The notes under the pieces were generated by a model that worked only from the letters and a program-made list of their open reading frames with translations, was not told the DNA's origin and did no database searches. Below, piece after piece: positions 1 to 7,842 of a DNA stretch of 26,084 nucleotides. Made by a program: the position numbers and the translations under genes. The DNA comes from an uncultured Bacteroidales bacterium (GTDB lineage Bacteria > Bacteroidota > Bacteroidia > Bacteroidales > Marinilabiliaceae), in contig CAKUYZ010000020.1 of assembly GCA_934717675.1 (NCBI GenBank), positions 1-26,084 of the forward strand, written 5' to 3'. Each line of letters opens with the position of its first letter. Position 1 is the stretch's first letter.

Positions 1-94
1 GCAGGGCCGGGGCGACTGCCTCGGCGCTGCATCATTTTATCCTCTTTATCGGACGTTGCCGGAATGCCAAGTCGGAATATTGTGTTCAGTCTTC

Positions 95-772
95 TTACTT
101 CTTTTCTCTCCTGAGGACCTCGTCAATCATGCCGTAGGCCTTGGCCTCCTCTGCCGTCATCCAATAGTCTCGGTCAGAGTCTTTGGCCACCTCGTCAAAG
201 GGCTTGCCTGAGTGCTCGGCAATGATGTCGAACAGCTCTTTCTTGAGCTTCTGGATCTCACGGGCCGTGATCTCAATGTCTGAGGCCTGGCCTTGCGCCC
301 CGCCCATGGGCTGGTGGATCATGATGCGCGAGTGAGGCAGCGCGGAACGCTTGCCATGTGCGCCGGCCACGAGCAGCACGGCTGCCATGGAGGCGGCCAG
401 ACCCGTACAGATGGTGGCCACGTTGGACGAGATGTATTGCATGGTGTCATATATGCCGAGACCGGCATATACGCTGCCACCTGGCGAGTTGAGGTATATG
501 GAGATGTCTTTTGACGAATCGGCGGACTCCAGATAGAGCAGCTGCGCCTGGACAATGTTGGCCACATCGTCATTGATCTCGGTGCCGAGGAAGATGATTC
601 GGTCCATCATCAGGCGCGAGAAGACGTCCATGCTGGCCACGTTGAGCTGACGCTCCTCAATGATGGTGGGCGAGATGTAGGAGTCCGTCACCTTGCTGTA
701 TGCATCGAAGAGAGAACCGCTTACGCCACAGTGCTTGACGGCGAAATTGCGGAAGTCGTTGCGATTTGCCAT
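95..772 (-). CDS. clpP: ATP-dependent Clp protease proteolytic subunit ClpP
   Basis: Serine peptidase subunit that forms the double-heptamer barrel of ClpXP and degrades substrates fed by ClpX in the cytoplasm. The 225-residue product shows the family signature GLAASMAA with catalytic Ser128, the MIHQP motif with His153, and the RD motif with Asp202, so the triad is complete. The open frame runs further upstream to 997, but that part is low-complexity antisense to tig. The Met at 772, beginning MANRNDF, gives the normal length for Bacteroidota ClpP. It lies 88 bases downstream of the tig remnant on the same strand, the usual tig-clpP order. Its usual partner clpX is close by but on the opposite strand, which is odd. 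Family assignment is certain; the start is very likely. Confidence 0.97.
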   Translation of the reverse strand: MANRNDFRNFAVKHCGVSGSLFDAYSKVTDSYISPTIIEERQLNVASMDVFSRLMMDRIIFLGTEINDDVANIVQAQLLYLESADSSKDISIYLNSPGGSVYAGLGIYDTMQYISSNVATICTGLAASMAAVLLVAGAHGKRSALPHSRIMIHQPMGGAQGQASDIEITAREIQKLKKELFDIIAEHSGKPFDEVAKDSDRDYWMTAEEAKAYGMIDEVLRREKK

Positions 773-860
773 TGTGTATCCTATTAAGAACGGCAACGCA
801 GCCTTGCTCGCCAAAGAGGGGGCAAGGCTGCCTGTGCCGTCGGTTTGTGCCGTTATTGGT

Positions 861-1424
861 TTATTTCTCAGCCTCGAAGAGCTTGTTGAAGTCGTCTTGG
901 CTGATGGTCTTGTTCTCGATATTGGCGTTGGCCTTGACAAAGGCGAAGAGCTTGTCCTCCACGGCGCCCTCGGCGAGGTGCTGACGCTGCTCCTCATTCT
1001 GGAGCATGTTGTGAGCGTATTTGTCTAGCTGCTCCTCGGGGAAGTTGGTGATGCCGTATTGCATGACCTGGGCGCGAGCCGTCTTCTTTGCGAAGTTTAG
1101 GACGTCGTTGAACTCGATCTTGACTTCGTTCTTCTTGGCCACGCGGTTCTTTACAACCTGCCACTTGAGGTCGTTGAGGAACTTGGGGAACTCGTTGGTG
1201 AGTACGTCGGGCGTGAACTTGTCGTTGTCTTTATTGACGACCGTGAGCCAACGCTTGAGGAACTCCTCGGGCAGGCTGAAGTCTCCCGCTGCGGCCATGA
1301 GGGCTTTGCGGGCGTCTACCGAGAAGCGGAACTCCTCGGCGAACTTGTTGGTGGCCTCGAGGGTCTCCTTCACCTTGGTGCGGAAAGCGGCCTCGTCGGC
1401 AACGCTGCCGAAGACACAAGGCAT
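861..1424 (-). pseudogene. tig: trigger factor, C-terminal fragment only
   Basis: Trigger factor is the ribosome-bound chaperone for nascent chains, about 450 residues in Bacteroidota. Here only about the last 183-187 residues are present. Family-like sequence starts at VFGSVADEAAF (near 1415) and continues to the end, covering part of the helical C-terminal chaperone region. The N-terminal ribosome-binding domain and the PPIase-position domain are absent. Upstream of about 1424 the frame stays open but runs antisense through clpX and no longer looks like trigger factor. An in-frame ATG at 1424 could give a 187-residue protein, which would be unable to dock on ribosomes. The retained part has no internal stop or frameshift, so the loss is by truncation at a junction and not by decay. 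It may be a true rearrangement or an assembly join. Confidence 0.85.
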
Positions 1425-1430
1425 TAAGAA

Positions 1431-2660
1431 ATGGCAAACACTAAGGAAGACAAGTGCTCCTTTTGCGGTCGCACCCGCAAGCAGGTCAACTTTCTCATAA
1501 GCGGCCTCACTGGCTTCATCTGCGAAAATTGCGTGGAGCAGGCCCACCAGATTGTGCAGGAGGCCCTGAAGCAGGCCGGCCACGCCGAGGCGGCCAAACT
1601 CAAGCTGCGCAAACCGCAGGAGATAAAGGAGTATCTTGACGAGTACGTGATTGGCCAGGACGAGGCCAAGAAATACCTCTCCGTGGCCGTATATAACCAC
1701 TACAAGAGGCTCATGCACAATGATGACGCCGATGGCGTGGAGCTGGAGAAGTCAAACATCATCATGGTGGGAGACACCGGCACGGGCAAGACGCTCATGG
1801 CGCGCACCATAGCCAAGCTGCTCGACGTGCCCTTCACCATCGTAGACGCCACCGTGCTGACCGAGGCCGGATATGTGGGCGAAGACGTGGAGAGCATCCT
1901 CTCGCGCCTGCTCCAAGAGGCCGACTACGACGTCGAGAGGGCAGAGAGGGGCATCGTCTTCATTGACGAGATTGACAAGATCGCCCGCAAGGGAGACAAC
2001 CCGTCCATCACCCGCGACGTGAGCGGCGAGGGCGTGCAGCAGGGACTGCTCAAGCTGCTGGAGGGCTCGGTGGTCAGCGTGCCGCCACAGGGTGGGCGCA
2101 AGCACCCCGAGCAGAGGCTCATAGCCGTCAACACCCGAAACATCCTCTTCATTTGCGGAGGCGCGTTCGACGGCATCCGAAACAGGATAGCGCAAAGGCT
2201 CAACTCGCGTGTCGTGGGATATAACTCTGACAAGGAGCGCGACAAGGTGGACTTCAACAACCTCATGCAATACATTGCGCCGCAAGACCTCAAGTCGTTT
2301 GGCCTCATCCCCGAGATCATCGGCCGCCTGCCGGTCTTGACGTCTCTGCAGCCGCTAGACCGCACCGCTTTGCGCCGCATCCTCACCGAGCCCAAAAACT
2401 CATTGCTGAAGCAATATACCAAGCTCTTCAAACTTGACGGCGTCGACCTCAAGGTGCCGGAAGACGTCTTGGATTTCATTGTGGACAAGGCTGTCGAGTT
2501 CAAGATCGGCGCCCGCGGCCTCAGGGCCATTTGCGAGACCATCATGATGGACAAGATGTATTCCACACCCTCTACCGGGGCCTCCGAGCTGGTCATTGAC
2601 CTGGACTACGCCAAGGAGCGCATCAGCCACCTGAGCGCGGCTCGCCTCAAAGAAGGATAG
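1431..2660 (+). CDS. clpX: ATP-dependent Clp protease ATP-binding subunit ClpX
   Basis: AAA+ unfoldase that recognises substrates and threads them into ClpP. The 409-residue protein has the N-terminal zinc-binding domain with Cys9, Cys12, Cys31 and Cys34, Walker A GDTGTGKT at 114-121, pore-loop GYVG at 147-150, Walker B ending in Asp179-Glu180, an RKH loop (GGRKHPEQR) and the sensor-2 GARGLR motif. The length is normal for the family. The start MANTKEDKC places the zinc domain at its usual distance from the N terminus. The start codon lies about 7-18 bases from the point where trigger factor sequence stops, so the native upstream region, normally the end of clpP, is missing. It is followed by lon on the same strand after a 128-base gap. 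Confidence 0.97.
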   Translation: MANTKEDKCSFCGRTRKQVNFLISGLTGFICENCVEQAHQIVQEALKQAGHAEAAKLKLRKPQEIKEYLDEYVIGQDEAKKYLSVAVYNHYKRLMHNDDADGVELEKSNIIMVGDTGTGKTLMARTIAKLLDVPFTIVDATVLTEAGYVGEDVESILSRLLQEADYDVERAERGIVFIDEIDKIARKGDNPSITRDVSGEGVQQGLLKLLEGSVVSVPPQGGRKHPEQRLIAVNTRNILFICGGAFDGIRNRIAQRLNSRVVGYNSDKERDKVDFNNLMQYIAPQDLKSFGLIPEIIGRLPVLTSLQPLDRTALRRILTEPKNSLLKQYTKLFKLDGVDLKVPEDVLDFIVDKAVEFKIGARGLRAICETIMMDKMYSTPSTGASELVIDLDYAKERISHLSAARLKEG

Positions 2661-2695
2661 TCCGGTGCATGGCGCCAAAATGTCAGCCCGCGCCG

Positions 2696-2724
2696 CGTTT
2701 GTGTGCCTTTTTGTCACACAAACG
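2696..2724. promoter_or_regulatory. perfect inverted repeat between clpX and lon
   Basis: Two 10-base arms, CGTTTGTGTG at 2696-2705 and CACACAAACG at 2715-2724, are exact reverse complements separated by 9 bases (CCTTTTTGT). The element lies 36 bases after the clpX stop and 65 bases before the chosen lon start. No T-run follows the right arm on the plus strand, so a classical terminator is less likely than an operator or an mRNA structure. The 10-N9-10 layout resembles that of heat-shock operators such as CIRCE, but the bases do not match CIRCE. Its function is inference. Confidence 0.5.
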
Positions 2725-2788
2725 GGGGCGGTCGCAAAAATGGTATGATATTCGACACAGGGGCAGAATCACCCCCACCACATTCAGA

Positions 2789-5266
2789 ATGAGCGACAAT
2801 AGCAAAAGCAAGAAGATAAAGATGACTCCCGAAGACGAACTCTGCGAGGCCATGGGCTCTCACGGGGCGTCTTTCGTCTTGGGCAAGCTGCCCCCGCGCA
2901 CTTCACTGCCCAAGGAGTTGCCTGTCATGGCGTTGCGCAACGCCGTCCTGTTCCCGGGCACGGTGCTGCCCATCTCGGTGGGCAGGCCCAAGTCTAAAGC
3001 CCTCATTGACCATGTGGGCCACTCGCACGGAATCTTGGTGGCTGCCACTCAGAAAAACAAAGAGGATGAGGACCCGGGCGTAGACGGTCTGAACAAGGTG
3101 GGCGTCACGGCGCGCATTGTCAAGGTCATAACCATGCCAGACAATACGCTCACGGTTATCCTGAGCGGCATTGAGAGGGTGGACCTGCTGGAGCAGACAG
3201 CCTCCGAACCCTACCTCATGTCCACCATCAAGAGGTCTCGCGAGACCAAGGTGCCGGAGGCGCAGTCCGAGAGGCTGTCTGCGCTCGTCTGCACCCTCAA
3301 AGACAAAGCCGCCGAGGTGTTCCGTCTTATGGACTCTGCCCCGGCCGAGGCCAGCGTGGCCATACGCAACATTGACGACAGCTCATTCCTCGTCAACTTC
3401 GTCTCCTCCAACATTGACGTGCCCGTCGAGGACAAGCTCCTGATTCTCAACAGCTCCAACATATACGCCAGGGCCGAGGCCCTGCTCGGCATCGTGGAGA
3501 GGCAACTACAGTTCCTCCAGCTCAAAGACGACATCCAGTCCAAGGCCCGTCAGGGCATAGACCGTCAGCAGCGCGAGTACATGCTCCACGAGATGACCCG
3601 CACCATACAAGACGAGCTGGGAGACAACCCACAAGACGTCCTCGTGGCCAAATATCGAAAAGAGGCCGAGGGCAAGGTGTGGAGCAAGGAGGCCAAGGAG
3701 GCCTTCGAGAAGGAGCTGGACAAATTCTCGCGACTCAACTCCAACTCCGCCGAATACGGCATTGTGCAGAACTATCTCGACGTGATGGTCAGCCTGCCGT
3801 GGGGCAAGTATAGCCAAGACAATCTCGACCTGGACAGGGCCGAGGAGGTGCTCAACTCGCGTCACTATGGCCTCGAGAAGGTGAAGGAGAGAATATTGGA
3901 GCATCTGGCCGTGCTGAAGCTCAAGGGCGACCTCAAAAGCCCCATTCTCTGCCTCTATGGCCCCCCTGGCGTGGGCAAGACGTCGCTTGGCAAGAGCGTG
4001 GCCGAGGCTCTGGGCCGCAAGTATGTCAGGATGTCGCTCGGTGGATTGCATGACGAGGCCGAGATCCGCGGCCACAGGCGGACGTATATTGGTGCCATGC
4101 CCGGCCGAATCATTGAGGGCATCAAGAACGCCGGCACTTCCAACCCCGTCTTCATACTCGACGAGATTGACAAGGTCAGCGCCGACTATCACGGCGACCC
4201 CGCGTCGGCTCTCTTGGAAGTCCTCGACCCAGAGCAAAACTCCACGTTCCACGACAATTTCCTCGACCTGGACTATGACCTCTCCAAGGTCATGTTCATC
4301 GCCACGGCAAACAACGTGGGAGCCATCTCCGGCCCGCTGCTAGACAGGATGGAGCTCATCCCCGTAGACGGCTACCTGATGGAGGAGAAAGTGGAGATTG
4401 CCAAGCGTCACCTCTTGCCTAAGGAGAAAGAGGTCCATGGCCTCAAGCCCGACGCATTCTCCCTGAATGACGACGTCGTCACCTACGTCATTGACAAATA
4501 TACCCGCGAGAGCGGCGTGCGCAATCTTGACAAGGTCCTGGCGCACATATGCCGAAAAGTGGCGTTGTGCGTGGCCAAGGGGCAAGAGGTGGAGGCGGAT
4601 ATGACCAAAGACGAGGTCAAGAAACTGCTCGGCAACGAGAAGTATGACCGCGACATTTGGCATGACGACTTACGCGCCGGCGTGGTGACGGGTCTGGCCT
4701 GGACGGCCGTGGGCGGCGAGATTCTCTTTGTGGAGTGCGCCGCCAGCAAGGGCAAGGGCAAAGTGACGCTCACGGGCAACCTTGGCGACGTGATGAAGGA
4801 GTCCGCCATCTTGGCCTTGGAGTATGTCCGCTCCAACGCGGGGCTCTTTGGCCTCGAGGGCGTAGATTTTGACGGCATGAGCTTCCACATCCATGTGCCT
4901 GAAGGTGCCGTGCCCAAAGACGGCCCCTCGGCGGGCATAACCATGGTGACGGCCATAGTCTCGGCTCTCACGGGCAGGAGGGTCAAAAAACGCGTGGCCA
5001 TGACGGGCGAGATAACGCTCCGCGGCATGGTGCTGCCCGTGGGCGGGATAACGGAGAAGATCTTGGCCGCCAAGAGGGCGGGGATAACAGATATAATCCT
5101 CTGCAAAGAGAACCGTAAGGACATTGAGGAGATTAAGAAAGAGTATGTGGAGGGCCTCACGTTCCACTACGTCAAGCACATCCACGAGGTCATAGAGGCT
5201 GCCTTGGAGACCGCGCCGACCGACACCCCCGCGGAGGCCAGCCCAGACGACCAGAAGAAAGATTAA
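2789..5266 (+). CDS. lon: ATP-dependent Lon protease
   Basis: Cytoplasmic AAA+ serine protease that degrades misfolded and regulatory proteins. The 825-residue product has the N-terminal LAN substrate-binding domain (from about residue 45, PVMALRNAVLFPGTV), a coiled-coil middle part, Walker A GPPGVGKT at 391-398, Walker B FILDEIDK, and a C-terminal S16 protease domain with catalytic Ser714 in DGPSAG and Lys757 in the TEKILAAK motif. The frame is open upstream to 2669, but those 40 residues are unlike Lon and cover the inverted repeat. The Met at 2789 gives the usual length and an intergenic leader. rsfS follows after 16 bases on the same strand, so co-transcription is likely. Confidence 0.97.
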   Translation: MSDNSKSKKIKMTPEDELCEAMGSHGASFVLGKLPPRTSLPKELPVMALRNAVLFPGTVLPISVGRPKSKALIDHVGHSHGILVAATQKNKEDEDPGVDGLNKVGVTARIVKVITMPDNTLTVILSGIERVDLLEQTASEPYLMSTIKRSRETKVPEAQSERLSALVCTLKDKAAEVFRLMDSAPAEASVAIRNIDDSSFLVNFVSSNIDVPVEDKLLILNSSNIYARAEALLGIVERQLQFLQLKDDIQSKARQGIDRQQREYMLHEMTRTIQDELGDNPQDVLVAKYRKEAEGKVWSKEAKEAFEKELDKFSRLNSNSAEYGIVQNYLDVMVSLPWGKYSQDNLDLDRAEEVLNSRHYGLEKVKERILEHLAVLKLKGDLKSPILCLYGPPGVGKTSLGKSVAEALGRKYVRMSLGGLHDEAEIRGHRRTYIGAMPGRIIEGIKNAGTSNPVFILDEIDKVSADYHGDPASALLEVLDPEQNSTFHDNFLDLDYDLSKVMFIATANNVGAISGPLLDRMELIPVDGYLMEEKVEIAKRHLLPKEKEVHGLKPDAFSLNDDVVTYVIDKYTRESGVRNLDKVLAHICRKVALCVAKGQEVEADMTKDEVKKLLGNEKYDRDIWHDDLRAGVVTGLAWTAVGGEILFVECAASKGKGKVTLTGNLGDVMKESAILALEYVRSNAGLFGLEGVDFDGMSFHIHVPEGAVPKDGPSAGITMVTAIVSALTGRRVKKRVAMTGEITLRGMVLPVGGITEKILAAKRAGITDIILCKENRKDIEEIKKEYVEGLTFHYVKHIHEVIEAALETAPTDTPAEASPDDQKKD

Positions 5267-5282
5267 ACAACAAAAGACAAAA

Positions 5283-5648
5283 ATGGTAGAGATAAAGAAC
5301 GCCCTCGTCAACACGATTGTGGAGGGCATACGCGACAAAAAGGGACGTGACATCAGCGTCCTGGACATGCGCGGCATAGACGGCGCCAGCGCCGACTTCT
5401 ACGTCATCTGCGATGGCGGCTCAAACACGCAAGTCGAGGCCATCGCCGACTCGATTGAGGACACCGTCCGCGAGACGCTGGGCGAGAAGCCGCTGCACTA
5501 CGAGGGGCGCGCCAACGCCGAGTGGATCCTGATAGACTACCACGACGTGGTGGCTCACGTCTTCTTGCCCAGGCAGAGGGAGTTCTACAACCTCGAGGGC
5601 CTCTGGTCAGACGCCAAGCGAGACGACCTGCCAGATGACGGCGAGTGA
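5283..5648 (+). CDS. rsfS: ribosome silencing factor RsfS
   Basis: RsfS binds ribosomal protein uL14 and blocks subunit joining when nutrients are low. The 121-residue product covers the whole Oligomerization/RsfS fold, with the family pattern DISVLDMRG, the ADFYVICDGGSNTQV core and the C-terminal WILIDYHDVVAHVF and FYNLEGLW motifs. The start lies 16 bases after lon in an A-rich leader typical of Bacteroidota, and ftsH begins 66 bases downstream. The rsfS-ftsH pairing is common in Bacteroidota. Length and motifs are normal. Confidence 0.95.
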   Translation: MVEIKNALVNTIVEGIRDKKGRDISVLDMRGIDGASADFYVICDGGSNTQVEAIADSIEDTVRETLGEKPLHYEGRANAEWILIDYHDVVAHVFLPRQREFYNLEGLWSDAKRDDLPDDGE

Positions 5649-5714
5649 GGCTGAAGCCCCCTCCCCCAAAAAATAAAGAAACCAAAGCAAACCATCTTTT
5701 AAACTCAAGACCCA

Positions 5715-7724
5715 ATGGCCGACACGAAAGGAAAAAAGGGCAAAAGCCCCATAGCCTTCAATCCCTACTGGATTTACGGCTTGGTGGCCGTGACCCTCAT
5801 TGTCATCAGCACCATGGGGCTGGGCAGCACGCCGCACAGCCTGTCTTACAGCCGCTTTGAGCAAGAGCTGCTGGGCAGGCGGGGCGTGGAGAAGATTGTG
5901 GTGGTCCGCAACGACCTGCAGGCCGAGGTGACCCTGGTGGCAGACTCGGTGGAAAACTACAAGAATCTCTTCATGTCCAACGCCCCCGTACCCGTCAAGG
6001 GCCCGCACTTTGTGGTGGATCTGCCGTCGATAGACAGTTTCGAGGCTAGCCGCAAAGCCGCCGAGAAAGCCACCAACAGGCCCATCCCGGTGTTCTATGA
6101 GCAGCGGAGCGATTTCTTGGGCGGAGCCATGATGTTCATTTGGCCGCTCCTTTTCTTCGGAATCCTCTATTTCTTCATGTTCAGGCGCATGGGCGGAGGC
6201 TCCGGGGTGTTCAACGTGGGCTCGTCAAAGGCCAAAGAGGTGGGAAAAGACACCACTGTGAACGTCTCATTCAAAGACGTGGCGGGGCTTGACGGGGCCA
6301 AGCAGGAGCTTGAGGAGATTGTGGAGTTTCTGCGCCATCCCGACAAGTATACCGAGTTGGGCGGCAAGATTCCCAAGGGCGCGCTCCTCGTGGGCCCTCC
6401 GGGCACGGGCAAGACGCTCCTGGCCAAGGCCGTGGCGGGCGAGGCCGGGGTGCCTTTCTTCTCCATGTCCGGCTCCGACTTCGTGGAGATGTTTGTGGGC
6501 GTGGGAGCCAGCCGCGTCCGAGACCTCTTCAAGAAGGCCAAGGACCGCGCGCCAAGCATCATCTTCATTGACGAGATCGACGCCATAGGCCGCGCGCGCG
6601 GCCGAAACTCCGGCTACGGGTCAAACGAGGAGCGGGAGAACACCCTCAATCAGCTCCTGACGGAGATGGACGGTTTCGGCAGCAACACGGGCGTGATCAT
6701 CCTCGCGGCCACCAACAGGGCCGAGATTCTAGACCGCGCGCTGATGCGCGCCGGGCGCTTCGACCGTCAGATTCAAGTTGAGTTGCCAGACATTCACGAG
6801 CGCGAGGCCATATTCGACGTGCATCTTCGACCCCTCAAGCTGGCTCCGGATTTCGACCGGTCCTTCCTCGCCAAGCTGACTCCGGGTTTCTCAGGTGCCG
6901 ACATCGCCAACGTGTGTAACGAGGCCGCGTTGACCGCCGCCCGCAAGGGCAAGAAGTTCGTGGACAAGCAAGACTTCCAAGATGCCGTGGACCGCATCGT
7001 GGGCGGCTTGGAGCGCAAAAACAGCATCATGACCACCGAGGAGCGCAAGACCATAGCCTGCCACGAGGCCGGCCACGCTGCGGTGAGCTGGCTGCTCGAG
7101 TTCGCCAACCCGCTCGTGAAGGTGACCATAGTGCCGCGTGGCAAGGCTTTGGGCGCGGCATGGTATCAGCCTGAAGAGAGGCAGCTCACCACCAAGGCCC
7201 ACCTCCTAGACGACATATGCTCCGTCCTTGGCGGCCGCGCCGCGGAAGACCTCACCTTTGGCCAGGTGGGCACGGGCGCGCTCAACGACTTGGAGAAGGC
7301 CAACAAGCAGGCCTATGCCATGGTGACATATTACGGCATGAGCGACAAACTGCCAAACGTCTGCTACTACGACTCCACCGGTCAGCAAGACTACGCCTTC
7401 CGCGCCCCCTATTCCGAAGAGAGGGCCAAGATTATTGACCAGGAAGTCTCTTCCATCATAGATCAGCAATATGAGCGCGCCAAAGAGATTCTCCGCGAGA
7501 ACGCGGACAAGCACCGCCAGCTGGCCCAGCTGCTGCTTGAGCGCGAGGTGATCTTTACGGAAGACGTGGAGAAGATCTTCGGCCCGCGCCCATGGAAAAA
7601 GCGCGAAGACGAACTGGCCGAGGAGGAGGCTTCTGCCAAAGAGGCCAAGCAGCAGGCCGACGCCATGCCCGAAGAGACCGAGGCGGACAAGCCTGAGGCC
7701 GCCGCCGACGGTAAGGAAGCTTGA
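5715..7724 (+). CDS. ftsH: ATP-dependent zinc metalloprotease FtsH
   Basis: Membrane-anchored AAA+ protease that extracts and degrades membrane and short-lived cytosolic proteins. The 669-residue protein has a first membrane segment at about 16-36, a periplasmic domain, a second membrane segment at about 137-154 (WPLLFFGILYFFMF) and a Gly-rich linker. These are followed by Walker A GPPGTGKT at 227-234, Walker B IIFIDEIDA, the second region of homology ending GRFDRQ, and the zinc site HEAGH at 450-454 with Asp525 as the probable third ligand. The C-terminal tail is acidic and Ala/Glu-rich, as is common in FtsH. It is the last gene of the clpX-lon-rsfS-ftsH run and is followed by a strong hairpin. 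The usual Bacteroidota neighbour cdsA is not downstream (from memory of related genomes). Confidence 0.97.
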   Translation: MADTKGKKGKSPIAFNPYWIYGLVAVTLIVISTMGLGSTPHSLSYSRFEQELLGRRGVEKIVVVRNDLQAEVTLVADSVENYKNLFMSNAPVPVKGPHFVVDLPSIDSFEASRKAAEKATNRPIPVFYEQRSDFLGGAMMFIWPLLFFGILYFFMFRRMGGGSGVFNVGSSKAKEVGKDTTVNVSFKDVAGLDGAKQELEEIVEFLRHPDKYTELGGKIPKGALLVGPPGTGKTLLAKAVAGEAGVPFFSMSGSDFVEMFVGVGASRVRDLFKKAKDRAPSIIFIDEIDAIGRARGRNSGYGSNEERENTLNQLLTEMDGFGSNTGVIILAATNRAEILDRALMRAGRFDRQIQVELPDIHEREAIFDVHLRPLKLAPDFDRSFLAKLTPGFSGADIANVCNEAALTAARKGKKFVDKQDFQDAVDRIVGGLERKNSIMTTEERKTIACHEAGHAAVSWLLEFANPLVKVTIVPRGKALGAAWYQPEERQLTTKAHLLDDICSVLGGRAAEDLTFGQVGTGALNDLEKANKQAYAMVTYYGMSDKLPNVCYYDSTGQQDYAFRAPYSEERAKIIDQEVSSIIDQQYERAKEILRENADKHRQLAQLLLEREVIFTEDVEKIFGPRPWKKREDELAEEEASAKEAKQQADAMPEETEADKPEAAADGKEA

Positions 7725-7750
7725 CCATGCGCCACGGCAACGTGTCGCGA

Positions 7751-7791
7751 CGAGGCCGCGCCGCCTATGAAGACAGGGTGGCGCGGCCTCG
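7751..7791 (+). terminator. hairpin after ftsH
   Basis: A 12-base perfect inverted repeat (CGAGGCCGCGCC at 7751-7762, GGCGCGGCCTCG at 7780-7791) with a 17-base loop starts 27 bases after the ftsH stop. No clear T-run follows, so it may be a weak or factor-assisted terminator or an mRNA-stabilising structure. It marks the end of the protease run. Confidence 0.6.
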
Positions 7792-7842
7792 CTGTGTGTC
7801 ATATGTCGCACTGCGTATAAGAAACAGAATATAGGGAAATTT

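Noticed and set aside
1..35. Possible start of a minus-strand gene (ATG-ATG at 35, reading MMQRRGSRPGP) downstream of clpP.
   Set aside because: Only about 11 codons lie inside the window and they match no family I know; the sequence is too short to call.
773..997. Upstream extension of the clpP frame (75 codons).
   Set aside because: Ser/Thr/Arg-rich shadow of the tig fragment; ClpP has its normal N terminus at 772.
1425..1718. Open frame continuing the tig fragment antisense into clpX.
   Set aside because: It is antisense to a fully conserved clpX and has no trigger factor features; it only shows that no stop codon happened to occur.
2698..2754. Bacteroides-type promoter for lon (TTTG at 2698-2701 and GATATTCG at 2747-2754).
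   Set aside because: The -7 match is only partial and the spacing is far too long.
2669..2788. 40-codon N-terminal extension of lon.
   Set aside because: Unlike Lon, includes the inverted repeat, and gives a longer than usual protein; the Met at 2789 is the better start.
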